Shown one piece after another: positions 1 through 10,844 of a stretch of 64,000 bases of DNA (its first letter is position 1; every line of letters begins with the position of its first letter). The position numbers and the translations under genes are program-made. The notes below the pieces were generated by a model, which was not told where the DNA came from, searched no databases, and saw nothing but the letters and a program-made list of their open reading frames with translations. The stretch is from Cristatella mucedo (lineage: Eukaryota > Bryozoa > Phylactolaemata > Cristatellidae): assembly GCA_009760855.2 (NCBI GenBank), contig WPIO01000027.1, positions 718,501-782,500 on the forward strand. Direction: 5' to 3'.

Positions 1-113
1 ACAATGAGGATACAATCTCACCCTGGCACTGTAATGCGACCATAGTGAAATTCCGGTCGCATCGTTGCCAACTGAAGGCACTATCAGGCAAGAAGGCTAA
101 GAAGACGAAATGA
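1..113 (+). other. Conserved block W, possible terminal exon fragment (unit C)
   Basis: A reading frame open at the left window edge ends at a TGA near position 111-113. It contains the peptide WHCNATIVKFRSH and a lysine-rich tail (KKAKKTK). The same block recurs on the - strand at about 33,764-33,865, 47,830-47,945 and 48,540-48,655, where the peptides read WQCDVTMARL and WQCNATIARL without indels. I do not recognise a family. The aligned copies could equally reflect non-coding duplication, because a second frame is also partly open in one of them. In every unit the block lies on the far 5' side of the ML gene and on its coding strand. Confidence 0.3.
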
Positions 114-174
114 TGATAACATACCTATCTTGACTCCACAGTCCATCGAGAAGCAAAATTTACCTCACATTGTA

Positions 175-1100
175 GTCCTTTTCGTTCGGGAATAAGAGAA
201 TGTACTATACAGTGTATGCCAGAAGTAAAGCACATACTTAAACACAGCCTGTAATTGATGTTGACAATTTTGACTGCATGCCACGTATAGATTATCAGGT
301 ATCTTACCAGGAGCAATGTTACTTTGAACTTTAGCTTCCACTACTACTCTGAGCTATCAGATTTGGTAATAAACAGTGAGACATGTGCTTTGTAAGAGGA
401 ATTTCTGCATTCAAACCACAACCTGGGTAATTAAATTTCTTCGTCTACAAAACTGTGCAATTTGCAGAGCACTTAGCACATCCTTGCTATGCAGATGCTA
501 AAATATAAAAGAGCAGCAGAAACAGAGTGAACTTGAAATGGTATCCTTTTGAGATTAAGGCAAAGCGACTAACGATTACGATAAGACAAAAACTAATTTA
601 ATGGTTACGGAATTTATTTATTTGAAGGATCGTATTATTTGAAGTCGAAAAACATTGTCATTGGTTCCCTTACTTGTGAGAGCTAGTAAGAGGCACCGGC
701 TGGACACTGCAACTACCCTGGTGCTGGAATACAAATGCCAGAGTCGATCCAGTGACCGGTTTTCAGCAGTTTATCGTGTCAGTTATAGTTTGCAGTCTTT
801 TTAATACTGCTGTTATTAGTGATAACTAGGATAAATCGCATATTACTAAATCCCAATGAAAGTACTTTGCAGTTTGTTTAATCATGCCATGCAGATTCTA
901 GCTCCAACTAACATGTCAACTACCATTTGCAAATAACTACCATTTGCAAATATAGATCAAGTACTTTTATACATTTTTCGTTTCTTACTGTACCTGAAAA
1001 TGTTTCTAGTAATGAGATCTTTTAGTGTCAGTCATAGCGTCTCAGGACTACAAGGCTGAAATAAAAACTATAGTGAATGCTGACGGTTATCTAGCAAATT
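175..1100. repeat. Segmental duplication, left arm of unit C
   Basis: This stretch aligns by eye with 8,440-9,355. Shared anchors include tgtatgccagaagtaaa, ggttttcagcagtttatcgt and the final ggttatctarcaaa. It lies between block W and the ML gene in both inverted units. The reverse complement of its middle part (tgctggaatacaaatgcc) recurs near 33,310-33,400 and 47,170-47,280 in the direct-orientation units. No convincing coding frame is seen in it. Confidence 0.65.
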
Positions 1101-1152
1101 CTCGCATGGGTCATCGTTTGAATCGGTTGCTATCAGGTCTTCATCAAAGACA

Positions 1153-2289
1153 ATGCCTCTCACCGTTGCGATATATCGGCCTCCTGGCTGTCTAAACTTG
1201 TTTATAGAGGAGTTTTCAGAGTTCCTCTCTAAAATATTTGTGTGTGACAGGCCGTTACTGATTGTAGGAGACTTCAATATTCACGTTGACAACCCTAGAA
1301 ACAGCCAGGTTCGCTCATTTCTTGAGCGTCTGGAGAATTTTGGTTTAGCCCAACACGTTAATCATAGCACCCACGTCGGTGGCCACATTCTAGATCTCAT
1401 GATCACTAAGGATGTCCTCCCCACTGACTTTGTGGTGTGCCCACTGACCCTCTCAGATCATTGTTCGGTCTTGTTTACTGTTCCTGCTACCTCGTACGAA
1501 CAGGGCAATGTCGAATTTGCCAAACGACGTAACTTACAAAGCATTGACATGGACAAGTTTTTGAAATCTGTTTGTGAAGCAGGCCTTCTTGATCTGCATT
1601 CAAACTCGACAGGCAGCCTCGATACCCTCACTGATGCGATGAACATGACACTCAGGAGTGCTCTTGACAAGCATGCTCCAGTTCGCTCTATCCGTGTTCA
1701 AAGTCGTCGAGATTCCTTTCAATTTACAGAAAAACTCCTTAAGATGCGCCGGGTTAAGCACAGGCTAGAACGTCGTTTCAAGAATTCGGGGTCTGAGGCA
1801 GATCTGGTCAATTTTAAAGACTTCCTGCGAGTTTACACCCGAAAGCTTAAAAAAAACAGGGCTTCTCTTTTCATTAGAAAGCTGAATTCCTGCCAGTCGG
1901 ACACTAAACAGATTAATAAGACAGTAAACCATTTACTGGCCAATGCTGTGAGGTCTGACTCCCCAGATATTAAAGGCTCAGCCGAAACGTTTTCAGCCTT
2001 CTTTACTGTAAAAATTGTGCACATTCATGCCTCCATTAAGCCCCCTGCGACCAAAGCAATCGCCGTTCCTCAACCTTTGACCTTAATTAAAAGGTTCTCC
2101 GATGTTTCTGCCTGTGATGTGGCTGCCTTAATAAGGTCTAGCAAAAAGAGCTCGTCTCCTGAAGACCCTATACCTTCATCTTTGTGGTCTTCACTAGCAG
2201 ACCCACTTAGCCCTGCCATAACCAAGATTTGTAATGCTTCTTTTTTTAAAAGGGGTCGTCCCCAAGTCCTTCAAATCGGCAATCGTTAG
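1153..2289 (+). pseudogene. LINE endonuclease domain and linker (5'-truncated)
   Basis: A 378-codon open frame begins within the endonuclease at VAIYRPPG. It has the catalytic motif VGDFNIHVD at residues 38-46 and the C-terminal SDH at residues 101-103, as in APE-type LINE endonucleases. Downstream is the typical basic linker before the RT, with conserved SS.EDPIPSSLW-like residues near residue 340. The frame ends just before the RT fingers, so the single polyprotein is broken by a frameshift near 2,285. The N-terminal part of the endonuclease, with the first metal ligands, is absent. The ATG at 1,153 is simply the first methionine left and is not the native start. Confidence 0.8.
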
Positions 2290-2299
2290 ACCTATTGCT

Positions 2300-2962
2300 T
2301 AAAAGCCTGGATTAGACACAGAGGTCCTAGCAAACTATCGTCCAGTTTCCCTTCTTCCATTTTTATCGAAGATTCTTGAAAAAATTGTTGCTAAGCAGCT
2401 TGTTGAACATGTTGAAAATAATAGAATGTCAGAAACATTTCAATCAGGGTTCAAGAGGCAGCACTTTTCTGAAACTGCTCTCCTCCGTGTTAACCATGAC
2501 ATTCTACATGGCAACGACGACGGGAATTTCACTGCCCTAGCTCTGCTAGATCTGTCTGCTGCCTTTGACACCATTAATCACGAAGTTCTGCTTGAACGAT
2601 TGTGAACAACGATTGGTCTGGCAGACGATGCACTAGCGTGGTTTAAATCATACTTGTCTGATCGTGTTCAATCCGTGTCGTGTGGGGGTCAGGTCTCAGA
2701 CACGAGAAGGGTCACCTGTGGAATCCCTCAAGGGTCTGTACTCGGTCCCTTGCTTTTCTCCCTTTATACACAACCTCTGGGAAAAGTGATTAAGGCCCAT
2801 GGAATAGGATATCACTTCTATGCTGACGATACTCAGTTGTATTTGTCATTCAAACCGTCGGAATCTGCTGCGGCAACTAAGAAACTGAATGCTTGCCTTG
2901 CCGATATTCGATCCTGGATGTCGGAAAACTTTCAGCAAAACTTCAGTTCAAACAAACAAAAG
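2300..2962 (+). pseudogene. LINE reverse transcriptase fragment
   Basis: RT motifs appear in the expected order: LPFLSKILEKIVAKQL (fingers), FQSGFKRQHFSETALL, LLDLSAAFDTINHEVLL (palm motif A, catalytic Asp), GIPQGSVLGPLLFSLY (motif B) and FYADDTQLY (motif C, catalytic DD near 2,818-2,833). An in-frame stop follows LLERL at about 2,603. The reading frame resumes and continues to WMSENF, where the element is cut off. The thumb and C-terminal region seen in the copy at 10,845-12,050 are missing here. Inactive. Confidence 0.85.
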
Positions 2963-4956
2963 TTCAGCAGCAGCCAGTAGGTGCTTGCACTTTCCAAAAA
3001 GGACGACAGGCCACGATTAGTGTAGCCTTCACACCCAGTAGGAAAAGCCACTTTGCAGCTATTGCCTGCAGTTTCGAATGATTGCAACTGTCAAAGTCTA
3101 CGATCTGTCATATCGTAGTAGACGTTTATGTTACCTTGCCCCTGCAAGTTTTAAGCAGTATGTGGTGAACCAGATGTTTTGGCAAGCTCATCTAACATAC
3201 AGCATAAGCAGCAGCAACTCTTTGGTCAAACTATTCATGTTGTTCCCATATCTAACTTAAGCTGAAAGCATATTACTACATTCAAGACTCATTGCGAACG
3301 TCAAATAATTCATCGAATAATTTGTTTTGCTCAGAGAAACGATTATTTCAACACGGCAAACCAGCATGAACTAATGAATTATCTCTTAATATTATCAAAC
3401 AAAACATGCTATACGAAAGTACGTAGCAGCAATGCTGCAGGAGTATTGTAGGGAGGGCAAACCCAATAGCACATTCTGGAACTGCCTATGCAAATCGCAT
3501 ACAAAAAAGACCTCAGAGTGAGACTTAATCTGGCTGGACGAAAACACACGTGTTTAATTTTGTCTGTCTGTGCATGCTCAACGACTGCAGGCATAAGTGT
3601 TATCACAACAATCCGATATATTCGGGCTTACTAGTGAGGCTGAACCGAGTGAATACGTATGGAATAGCCACTGGGGTCAAGAATACAAACTAGAAATTAA
3701 GAACTATATTATTTGGCTAGCACCCTAAGAGATCTTGATCTCTATTCAGGTGCTTTACATTTTAGCCGGGGCTGAAGCTCGCGACCAAGGGAAGACCTTG
3801 GTCGGGATAAGCATGTTGGTCTGGGTCGAACCGATGAGACTATCAGAAGAGAACAAAGATTATAAGCTGCTTTGGCAGGCAATACCTTAAGCAGCCAAAT
3901 TCCTATCAAGTAACTAGGGAAAGGTGCGAGCATAGCTATGTCGGAAAGCACTGGGTAAGGGTATATTTGAAATTAGCATGTCAGGACAGCTGATATAGAT
4001 AGATGGGCCAACTAACTCAGCGAGTAAATTAATATGGAAGGGTCCAAATTTCTATAGGCGACATTTCGCAATTAGAGCTGCAGTGCAAAATACTCTTCAG
4101 GAAGCACTCCAGTTTGGCGATATTATTGCATGTACGTGACCACAGTGAATGAGGATGATGAAGCGTGTGCTGCTGCAAAGCTGGTATTTAATGGGAAAAC
4201 TCATTAAGGTGCAGAGCCTGTGGATCAGAGCTGTCATTATGTCGATCCTGACAGACTGATTAACGTCGATGTGTCTCTGCTTCTTGGTGAATCACAGGAG
4301 TGGCCAAATATATCGTAATGTTCGAATAAGATGGTGGTCATATTCATTACAGCTGCATATGCTTGATTGCTTGTTTGACTAGCCAGGTAAATCCTGAATC
4401 GTATGTTTCCATTCTTAGTAGAGTCTGGGAGTAACATTATTGGTCAGCTGCCACAGTAGGTAGTCCTAAAAGAGAGGCATTATGGGAACTAGATGTCTAG
4501 GTCTCAGTGAAGGGTACTTTGACAAGTTAAGTTTAAACACCTTTGTAAGATTTTAAACTGTGACCACAAGTTTTCAGCACATGACTGCTGGCAAAATACA
4601 ATGAAAATTGCTTGTGACAAAAGGCACTAATTGGCTGCTAGCTATAAATACCTGATGAGTAGGAGTTGAGTTTTATTTTTGATTACTGCATGAATGTGAC
4701 GGTATTTCTAGAATTTCTGCAAATACAAAACAGACTTGATCTGGCCTAGTACCTATGACCTATCCTTCACGCATCAAGTAGAGCTAGATAATGTCAGAGA
4801 GTCCCACCAACTTTACATTTTTCCGTTAGTTTTCATGGACATAAATGTCCAGACAATTGATTTTATTGCAGATACAAGGCTTTGTGGAAGCATAACTTGT
4901 GGTCAGCGATGGAATCAACAAGTGCATGTGTCAGAACTCCTGCCCAGATACGCTAA
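2963..4956 (+). pseudogene. NPC2-like: ML-domain (NPC2-like) gene copy C, degenerate
   Basis: Two exons are recognisable. Exon 2 is 3'-complete at 2,963-3,037: it encodes PVGACTFQKGRQATISVAF and ends at a GTAGGA donor, as in copy B. The terminal exon follows a TTATTGCAG acceptor at 4,872-4,956, starts IQGFVEA and is stopped by TAA, with a further 1-nt frame change. Exon 1 and the start of exon 2 are replaced by LINE sequence. Exon 3 is absent: DNA equivalent to about 30,600-31,250 is deleted near 3,600. A canonical AATAAA at 5,013-5,018 is still in place. Flanking and intron sequence (3,290-4,200) aligns with the reverse complement of 43,260-44,640. Clearly non-functional. Confidence 0.8.
4240..4450 (-). 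other. Conserved block E, antisense to ML intron 3 (unit C, decayed)
   Basis: Read on the - strand, this aligns with the + strand blocks at 29,741-29,947 and 42,826-42,995. The shared peptide core is MNMTTILFEHYDIFGHSCDS here, against DMTASLFEQSEMFG in unit A. Frameshifts and stops break this copy. The block always lies in intron 3 of the ML gene, on the opposite strand. I do not recognise the family. Confidence 0.35.
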
Positions 4957-5019
4957 AAAAAAGTTGGCATCCTCGAACATGAAACCTTCGGAATTTTTCA
5001 AAGTTCCTTGTCAATAAAA

Positions 5020-6970
5020 GATATAATCAGGAAAAGTATGACTTCAGAGGTTATACAAGCAAGGCGAAATTGTTACAAGGGAATTGTTTGGCATACATCT
5101 AGGTTCTATATTTTTTCAATTTCAATAAAAACGTGAACAGAAGCAAGCATGACTCCCAGCAGCTGGCTAGTTGAAACTCGATTAGTAGCACTCACAACAA
5201 CCGTCCAATATGAATACGACGCACGATGCACAAAACAATGTTGAATCGTCGAACTGAGTATATCTATATGTTTAACAGATACATTGAATCTGCATTCGGA
5301 GCACTGATCAAAAAACTTGTTTCAGCCGCTGCCGAATGTTGTCGTAGCCCAGAGTTATAGCATGCCACAAAGTGCATGCAAGCTACTCAGACTAAAATGA
5401 GCCCAAACGTGAGTTGCATCCTGCACTCATTTTTCTTGCACTTTCATATAGGTGCTTGCCTTTTTCTATACACTAGCAAATGTTTTTTATTGTTCCCACT
5501 TTTCGAAGATTTGTGGGGCCATACTAACTCACTGTAGGCTCACTTTGAGTCTTATAATGTCATATGCTGTTAAAAGTAATGTTTCCATTTTTCTTTGTGC
5601 CAGGAGGTCGGCTAAAAATGCTAAACAACACATCAATATCAACATATCAATACATCCAATAACTTATTACGACATAATAGTCCGATGTTAAACAATCAGG
5701 TAATTTTATTGTACTTAAAGTTTGCAGTGCAGCAAACTATTCTATTACATCACGATGCAAACTTAGCAGACTGGGCCATTTTTGTACCAGGATAAGTGAG
5801 AGGGGTGTTATGCGAAGTTCAAATGATGAGTGGGAATTCACTTTGACTAAACACTCACAGTCACAAACTTGGGAAAAATAGTCGTTCAATTGGAACTGGC
5901 TTCATCACCGGAATTGTCATCTAGGCGAACCTATAAAATCTTTGCAAAATTCCGGCAGCAGCTTCATCAACTGAGGGTTCACCGTGTATTTATACACTCT
6001 GCACGACGGCGAGAGAGGAATTACAATGATTAATACCACTCCTAAACGTCCTGGCTAAGAGCAATCTTGTTACACTTGTTTCGGTAGTAAGCTCGACAAA
6101 ACGATGTAGGCACTTTAATTAATGAGAACCTAAAACTGAATGGTATTTCAAATGATTCTCACAAGTAAAGCTAACATTTAGACTAGGTTCTAGTCGATTG
6201 CTGGGAATCAACCTAGACGTCACGTATAATGCAGTGTTACTTAAGAGCAGTAACATTAATTAAAGGCAATGTCACTTTCCTGTGCAGCAGGTTTTAGAAG
6301 TAAACACTAATACATGCATAGGAGGAGAGATTCCCGCATTAACAAATGCAGGAACCTAAGTAATAAAAACTCCCGCGTTACCAAACTTTGCACAATACAT
6401 ATCACAATTTAAATGAACACCGATAGGTGTTCATTTAAGTTGAGCTCAGCTTTTCTAAGCGTTGTAGAAATTAAAATATCATACAGTGGTATTAACATGG
6501 TCAGCTATAAACGCCTTTGTTTTTAAGTGACCTAAGAGGACTAAAAATCCTAAATAGATTGCAAAACCAGTAAATCTGCAATGAATTAAACTATTTATAA
6601 ATATACATATTTTTAAATCTATTGTTTTAATGATTATAATTAAATTATTTATAATTATAAAATGAAGTAAAGATGTTCTCGCATAGGATAGGTGATTATT
6701 TAAATTGAATGTTTATCTGTTTTTTATTTGTAAGAGCTAGCTGCTTGTACCTGCTGGATCCAGCAGCATTTGCCCTGGTACTGCAATACAAATGCCAGCA
6801 TCCAACGAATAGCAAGTTTCTATGTTAGGCCTTGTATCTCATGGATCGTTGTATTTTAGCTACTACGATAACTAACACCAAAATCAAACCCTCAACACTC
6901 AATAAATTTGAAAGTACTTTACATAAGCTAAACAGAACTTAATAGTTTTATTGTACTATGCTCCATTTCT
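5020..6970. repeat. Inverted spacer block of unit C
   Basis: No gene is seen. The stretch matches the reverse complement of the spacers downstream of copies A and B. For example, tcgttcaattggaactg at about 5,881 matches the reverse of 53,860-53,890 and 38,760-38,785. The segment around 6,290-6,400 matches the reverse of 38,230-38,345. This supports the orientation switch of the left arm. ORFs here, such as the one at 5,452-5,691, are short and without recognisable motifs. The part near 6,580-6,670 is very AT-rich. Confidence 0.5.
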
Positions 6971-7020
6971 CTGTGGGCGCTTTATCAAATGAAATATTAT
7001 TATTATTATATTGTTATTCT
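6971..7020 (+). mobile_element. LINE 3'-tail remnant with (ATT)n
   Basis: The sequence gggcgctttatcaaatg followed by ATT repeats matches the 3' end shared by four other short remnants in this window. It is a very short 5'-truncated copy. Confidence 0.5.
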
Positions 7021-8145
7021 AGTTCCCTCAAGTTTAAAATATCTATTCGGATGTACAAAGCGAAGCCTGTGACAACTGAGTAGGTTTTAATTGTGGGTGC
7101 AAATTATTGAAATGATGAGATACGGCAGTGTCGGCCATTGTTCGAGAGAAAAACTGTGCAGAGTCTTGGTGCTGGCACTTTCTGCCGGTCAACTGGCAAA
7201 AGGCATAAAACCCAAGCAGAGCCACCATCTACTAACGAGTAGCTGTCGTTGGTGTCCTGTGCAGGTACGAATGATGTATCCCACCAGCAGCAGCAACATT
7301 ACCTAGCCACCTGGAAATACGTATGCTAAATCTTCTCATCATTAGCAGCCGCTAACTCACGTCCTTGAATTAAACGACAACGGCAACCGATAATGGCAGT
7401 ATGGTGTGCCGACCAGCTAGCATATCTGCATACATCTTTCTAACCAAGGTCGCTCCCTCGTTTTAATACAAAAAACAGTGAGTCTTTTGAATGTCATCTT
7501 AAGGGTACATAATCAGCCTTCTGGTATTTTCATAAGAATGCAGGTGAAGGAATAATCCGAAGTAAAGCTTGGCAAGTTAATCTGTTAAGCCTATAAGTCA
7601 GACAAACAATAGCTATTCTCAGAGAAATATATGCAGCATTAAGCAAACGACTCGTGGTAACTGGCTAGTGAAGCCCTTGCTTAGTAAGTCTCACAAAGCA
7701 GAGTCATGGCAGGCTAGGTACACAATACGGAAGGCACACACCAGGTCATCGTTTAACAGATGTTGCATTAGTCAAAAGGCCATGCATTTACTGCATTGAA
7801 AACAAGTGACTGTCCAGCTTGATCGGGCTACTGTCAAATCTTGCTGAGTGGCAGCTTTGTATAATACTACCAAGTACATGTGTACCAACCAGCCTCGAAG
7901 AGGCGTAAATGTGAGTCTTGTCATGCACTCTTTTGACTGGCACTCCACTGTCGTCGCTCGTCTTTGTTAGACCTTTTGCAGATGCCCTTTTCCGGTGAGC
8001 AGCGATAGCTTACTGCATACGGCGGTTGCTTTTTACGATCTTGGCACAGAAGGTGTGAGTTCAAATTCTGCAGTGGCTGAATATCTATTGACCCAGCAAG
8101 CCTGTTGATAGCCATAAGGGCTCTTCTGCTACTAAACTAAAGTAG
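7021..8145. other. Spacer of unit C, no gene seen
   Basis: The stretch at 7,090-7,300 is the reverse complement of the spacer block typified at 16,960-17,100, 35,200-35,290 and 50,000-50,100 (core tttggccagctgaccgaca). Its short ORFs on both strands are not supported by any motif. From 7,300 to 8,145 I see nothing recognisable. Confidence 0.4.
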
Positions 8146-8343
8146 TCTGCTAAATGAGATAATAATAAATCTTAGCTGATTAAACAGCCTTTTTTGTATG
8201 GTGACAGTAGAGCCTTTACGGCTATCACTACTGCTTGCAGTGGCGATAAGGGATCGCCCCCCCCCCCCAGGAATCAAACCCACGACGTCGGGACCGAGGT
8301 CGTGAAAGCAACTGCCTTACCTAGTGTGCCATCACGGCTAACC
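8146..8343 (-). mobile_element. tRNA-derived SINE, full-length
   Basis: On the - strand a tRNA-like head starts with GCCGTGATGGCACACTAGG (A-box-like) and continues to GGGTTTGATTCC (B box; consensus GGTTCGANTCC). A conserved body with ggctgtttaatcagct follows, and the 3' end is AT-rich (tttattatt). A C10 homopolymer interrupts it just 3' of the B box. The same element occurs at 25,716-25,903 and, diverged, at 34,262-34,430 and 49,065-49,235. It is non-coding and probably transcribed by RNA polymerase III. Confidence 0.75.
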
Positions 8344-8425
8344 AAAAATACGAGCTGATTTAACAGCCTCTTTTTGCATAGCGACTGAAGAGCCTTTACG
8401 GCTTTCACCACTGCTTGCATAATTT
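8344..8425 (-). mobile_element. SINE, 5'-truncated second copy
   Basis: The body of the same SINE family (plus-strand landmarks acagcctctttttgcatag and gagcctttacggct) is repeated directly beside the full-length copy but lacks the tRNA-like head. This makes a head-to-tail partial tandem. Confidence 0.65.
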
Positions 8426-8439
8426 GCAACCAACTGTAG

Positions 8440-9355
8440 TCCTCCGTGTGTCAAGAAAAGGAGAATGTACTATAACGTGTATGCCAGAAGTAAAAAAACA
8501 TACATAAAGATTGCCTGTAATCGATCTTGAGGATTTTGACTAACAGCCGTGTATAATACCTAGTATTTTAACAGCAGCAGTGCTAAATCAAATTCTAGCG
8601 GCCACTAATTGTCTGTGCTATCAATTTTGAAAGTAAACACTGTGATATTTACTTGGGAAGAGTGCTTTCTGTGTTAACTTAAACTGTAACATCGGGATCG
8701 ACATTTCCTTGGCAACAAAACTGCAGAATTTGTAGAGTGCTTCGTACTTCCTGGCACTTTGGACGTTAAGATATAGAAGAGCGGTATATATTTGGTGAAC
8801 TTGAAAGGCAATCCCTTTGTGATACCCGCAAGGTGACTAGAGATCTTGGTAAGACTAAAACAATTTATTGTCTACGGAATTTATATTGTTTACTGATCTA
8901 AGTGTTTGGAGTAGACAGGAGTTCTTCTCGGTTTCCTTACTTGTGAGAGCCAGTTGGAGGCAACGGTTGGAGACGGCAGCTAATCAGGTGCTGGAATGCA
9001 AATTCCGGCATTGATCAAACGGCCGGTTTTCAGCAGTTTATCGTGTCAGCTATTGTTTGCTGTCTTTCCACCGCTACTGCTATTACTAAAACTTCGGTAA
9101 CCTGCATGCTAAAAAATTAAAGTAAAAGTACTTTATAGTTTCTGTAATCATGCCTTTCTTATTCTACATCCCACTAACATGCGAACGACCATTCGCATCT
9201 CACAATCAAATAACTTTAAACAGTTGTAGCTTTCTACCATAACTGTACACTGTTTTAGTCATGAGATCTTTCGGTGTCAGTTAAGGCGCCTGAAGACTAA
9301 ATTGCAGACGCAGAAACTCTGAGGCAGGCTGAAGGTTATCTAACAAAAAGCACCA
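8440..9355. repeat. Segmental duplication, left arm of unit D
   Basis: It aligns with 175-1,100 throughout, in the same orientation and order (gtgtatgccagaagtaaa, gtttccttacttgtgagagc, ccggttttcagcagtttatcg). It precedes ML copy D, as its partner precedes copy C, so C and D are direct tandem copies of one another. No coding frame is convincing. Confidence 0.65.
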
Positions 9356-10840
9356 CTGTAATGCAGAGTGAGCTATATTTCAGCTTATCAATTGTTTTCT
9401 TAATAGCTTTAAATTAGTTAGCTGCAGCTGCAATATAATAGATACTGTGAAAATGTCATGTATTTTGATGAAAAGTGGCCAAGTCGTGCTGAATTCAAAA
9501 TTTCATGCAATCCTAACGTGTTTATGTGCTGGTAAACAGATTGTTGAAGAAATACACAAACTTGAAACTGGCAGTACGTGGAGAAAGTTATAGTTAAATA
9601 TTCCTTCAAATCCTTAAATAAATGCAATCTTTCAGTTATTGACCAAAGGCGCCATTAAAATCGTGAGTGAGTTTTAGAATATTGAAAATTCCGATGATTA
9701 AGACCTCTATCGGCTGTTGTGGCTTCAAGAAAAACACTGCATTCCTTCTTGATTATAGCTATACTAAATTTTGCATAACCACTTTTCTTATTTGAACAGT
9801 TTCAATTTTAAACTAAATAATTGATCTAGGTTTGACAGAAGCTGAGGACATAGTTGTTCTATGATTACATTTCAGAGATTATTTTAACCGTGGGGTTTAA
9901 ATGTCGGAAGTGCAAGCTAGGTGAGATTAATCACTGTGTTCTTTGGTTAATAGCAGTGCGGGGTCAATGCACTTTTAGACCCCTCAATCACCTGAATTGT
10001 ACAGAAAATCTGAATCAGTTCGTAATGAAACTTAGAAAGAACTTAGAATAAGGGGCAAAATACATTGATTCAAGCACAAGCCCCTGCTTTATCTGAGTTT
10101 GAAAATGAATTCGACATTACTATAGTGTATTAACCTGAAATACACATTCCCTAATGTACATTCCCTGAAATCTCTACCCGAGGCAGGGACCTGAAATTTA
10201 GGATTGCAGTACTGGTGATCCAAAAGCGAGACTTTGTTAGTGCAATGCTGGCTTTTAGTTGAAAGCTGTCAAAAGTTACCATGAGATCTGGCAGAGATAG
10301 CAGAGACATTCCAACTCCATCCCCATAGAATGGTTTAACCTTTTCCAACTTGCCGATTAAAAGTTTGCTCAGACCGATTCTAATGAAATATACCATGTAA
10401 GATTTAGTAAGGTCGTAATCTACAACGATCCTCACACCAAGTGAAAATGCAGAGGAGCCATTCTTACAACCCATCCACAATTGCATCATACCAGCAGTAT
10501 ATTGCTTGCATAAGCATTGAATGATTGTAGACAAAGCTGGCCAAGCAATACAGCCGCCAGTATTCGCTAATACTGAACCAGGACAGCTAATGACACGTTT
10601 TAATTGCTGACGCAGCTGACAAGCTCAATTATGAAAGCAACAGCAGCACCTGTCACAATCTACAAGTCAGCGAATAAGATAGGTCACTTCACATTGAGCA
10701 AACTGGTTAGGCAAAGTAAATGTACCGACCGGCTATTGTGGTTATGCAGAAGTGTTACGTGTCTTGGCTGTAGTTTGCCATCTATCAAAACACAGAACGG
10801 CAACTGATGAGCTACACCAAGTTATTCCACTATGTGTGGA
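9356..10840. other. Unassigned stretch in unit D
   Basis: It has no match that I can see to the other units. ORFs at 9,854-10,051 (+) and 10,151-10,534 (-, 127 codons) lack recognisable motifs, start context or conserved partners, and I do not call them genes. The antisense LINE begins immediately to the right. Confidence 0.3.
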
Positions 10841-10844
10841 GCAG

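Larger units (their letters stand above)
1100..2962 (+). mobile_element. CR1/Rex1-like non-LTR retrotransposon (LINE), truncated at both ends
   Basis: The element encodes an apurinic-type endonuclease followed by a reverse transcriptase, the usual order of APE-type LINEs. The 5' part of the endonuclease is missing, and the element stops inside the RT palm domain. Homology between the unit C flank and unit D ends near 1,100, which places the left junction. The right junction is near 2,962, where sequence passes directly into an ML exon. No 3' tail or poly-A is present at the right end, so this is a rearranged fragment rather than a clean insertion. The clade call rests on the motifs LLDLSAAFDTINH, GIPQGSVLGPLLFSLY and YADDTQLY and is approximate. 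Confidence 0.85.

Noticed and set aside
8257-8267. C homopolymer as a possible sequence gap or structural element
   Set aside because: It lies inside a SINE and is best explained as slippage or a sequencing weakness.
10151-10534. 127-codon - strand ORF considered as part of the neighbouring LINE
   Set aside because: It has FYGDG but none of the surrounding RT motifs, and the LINE 3' tail lies further upstream on that strand at 10,847.
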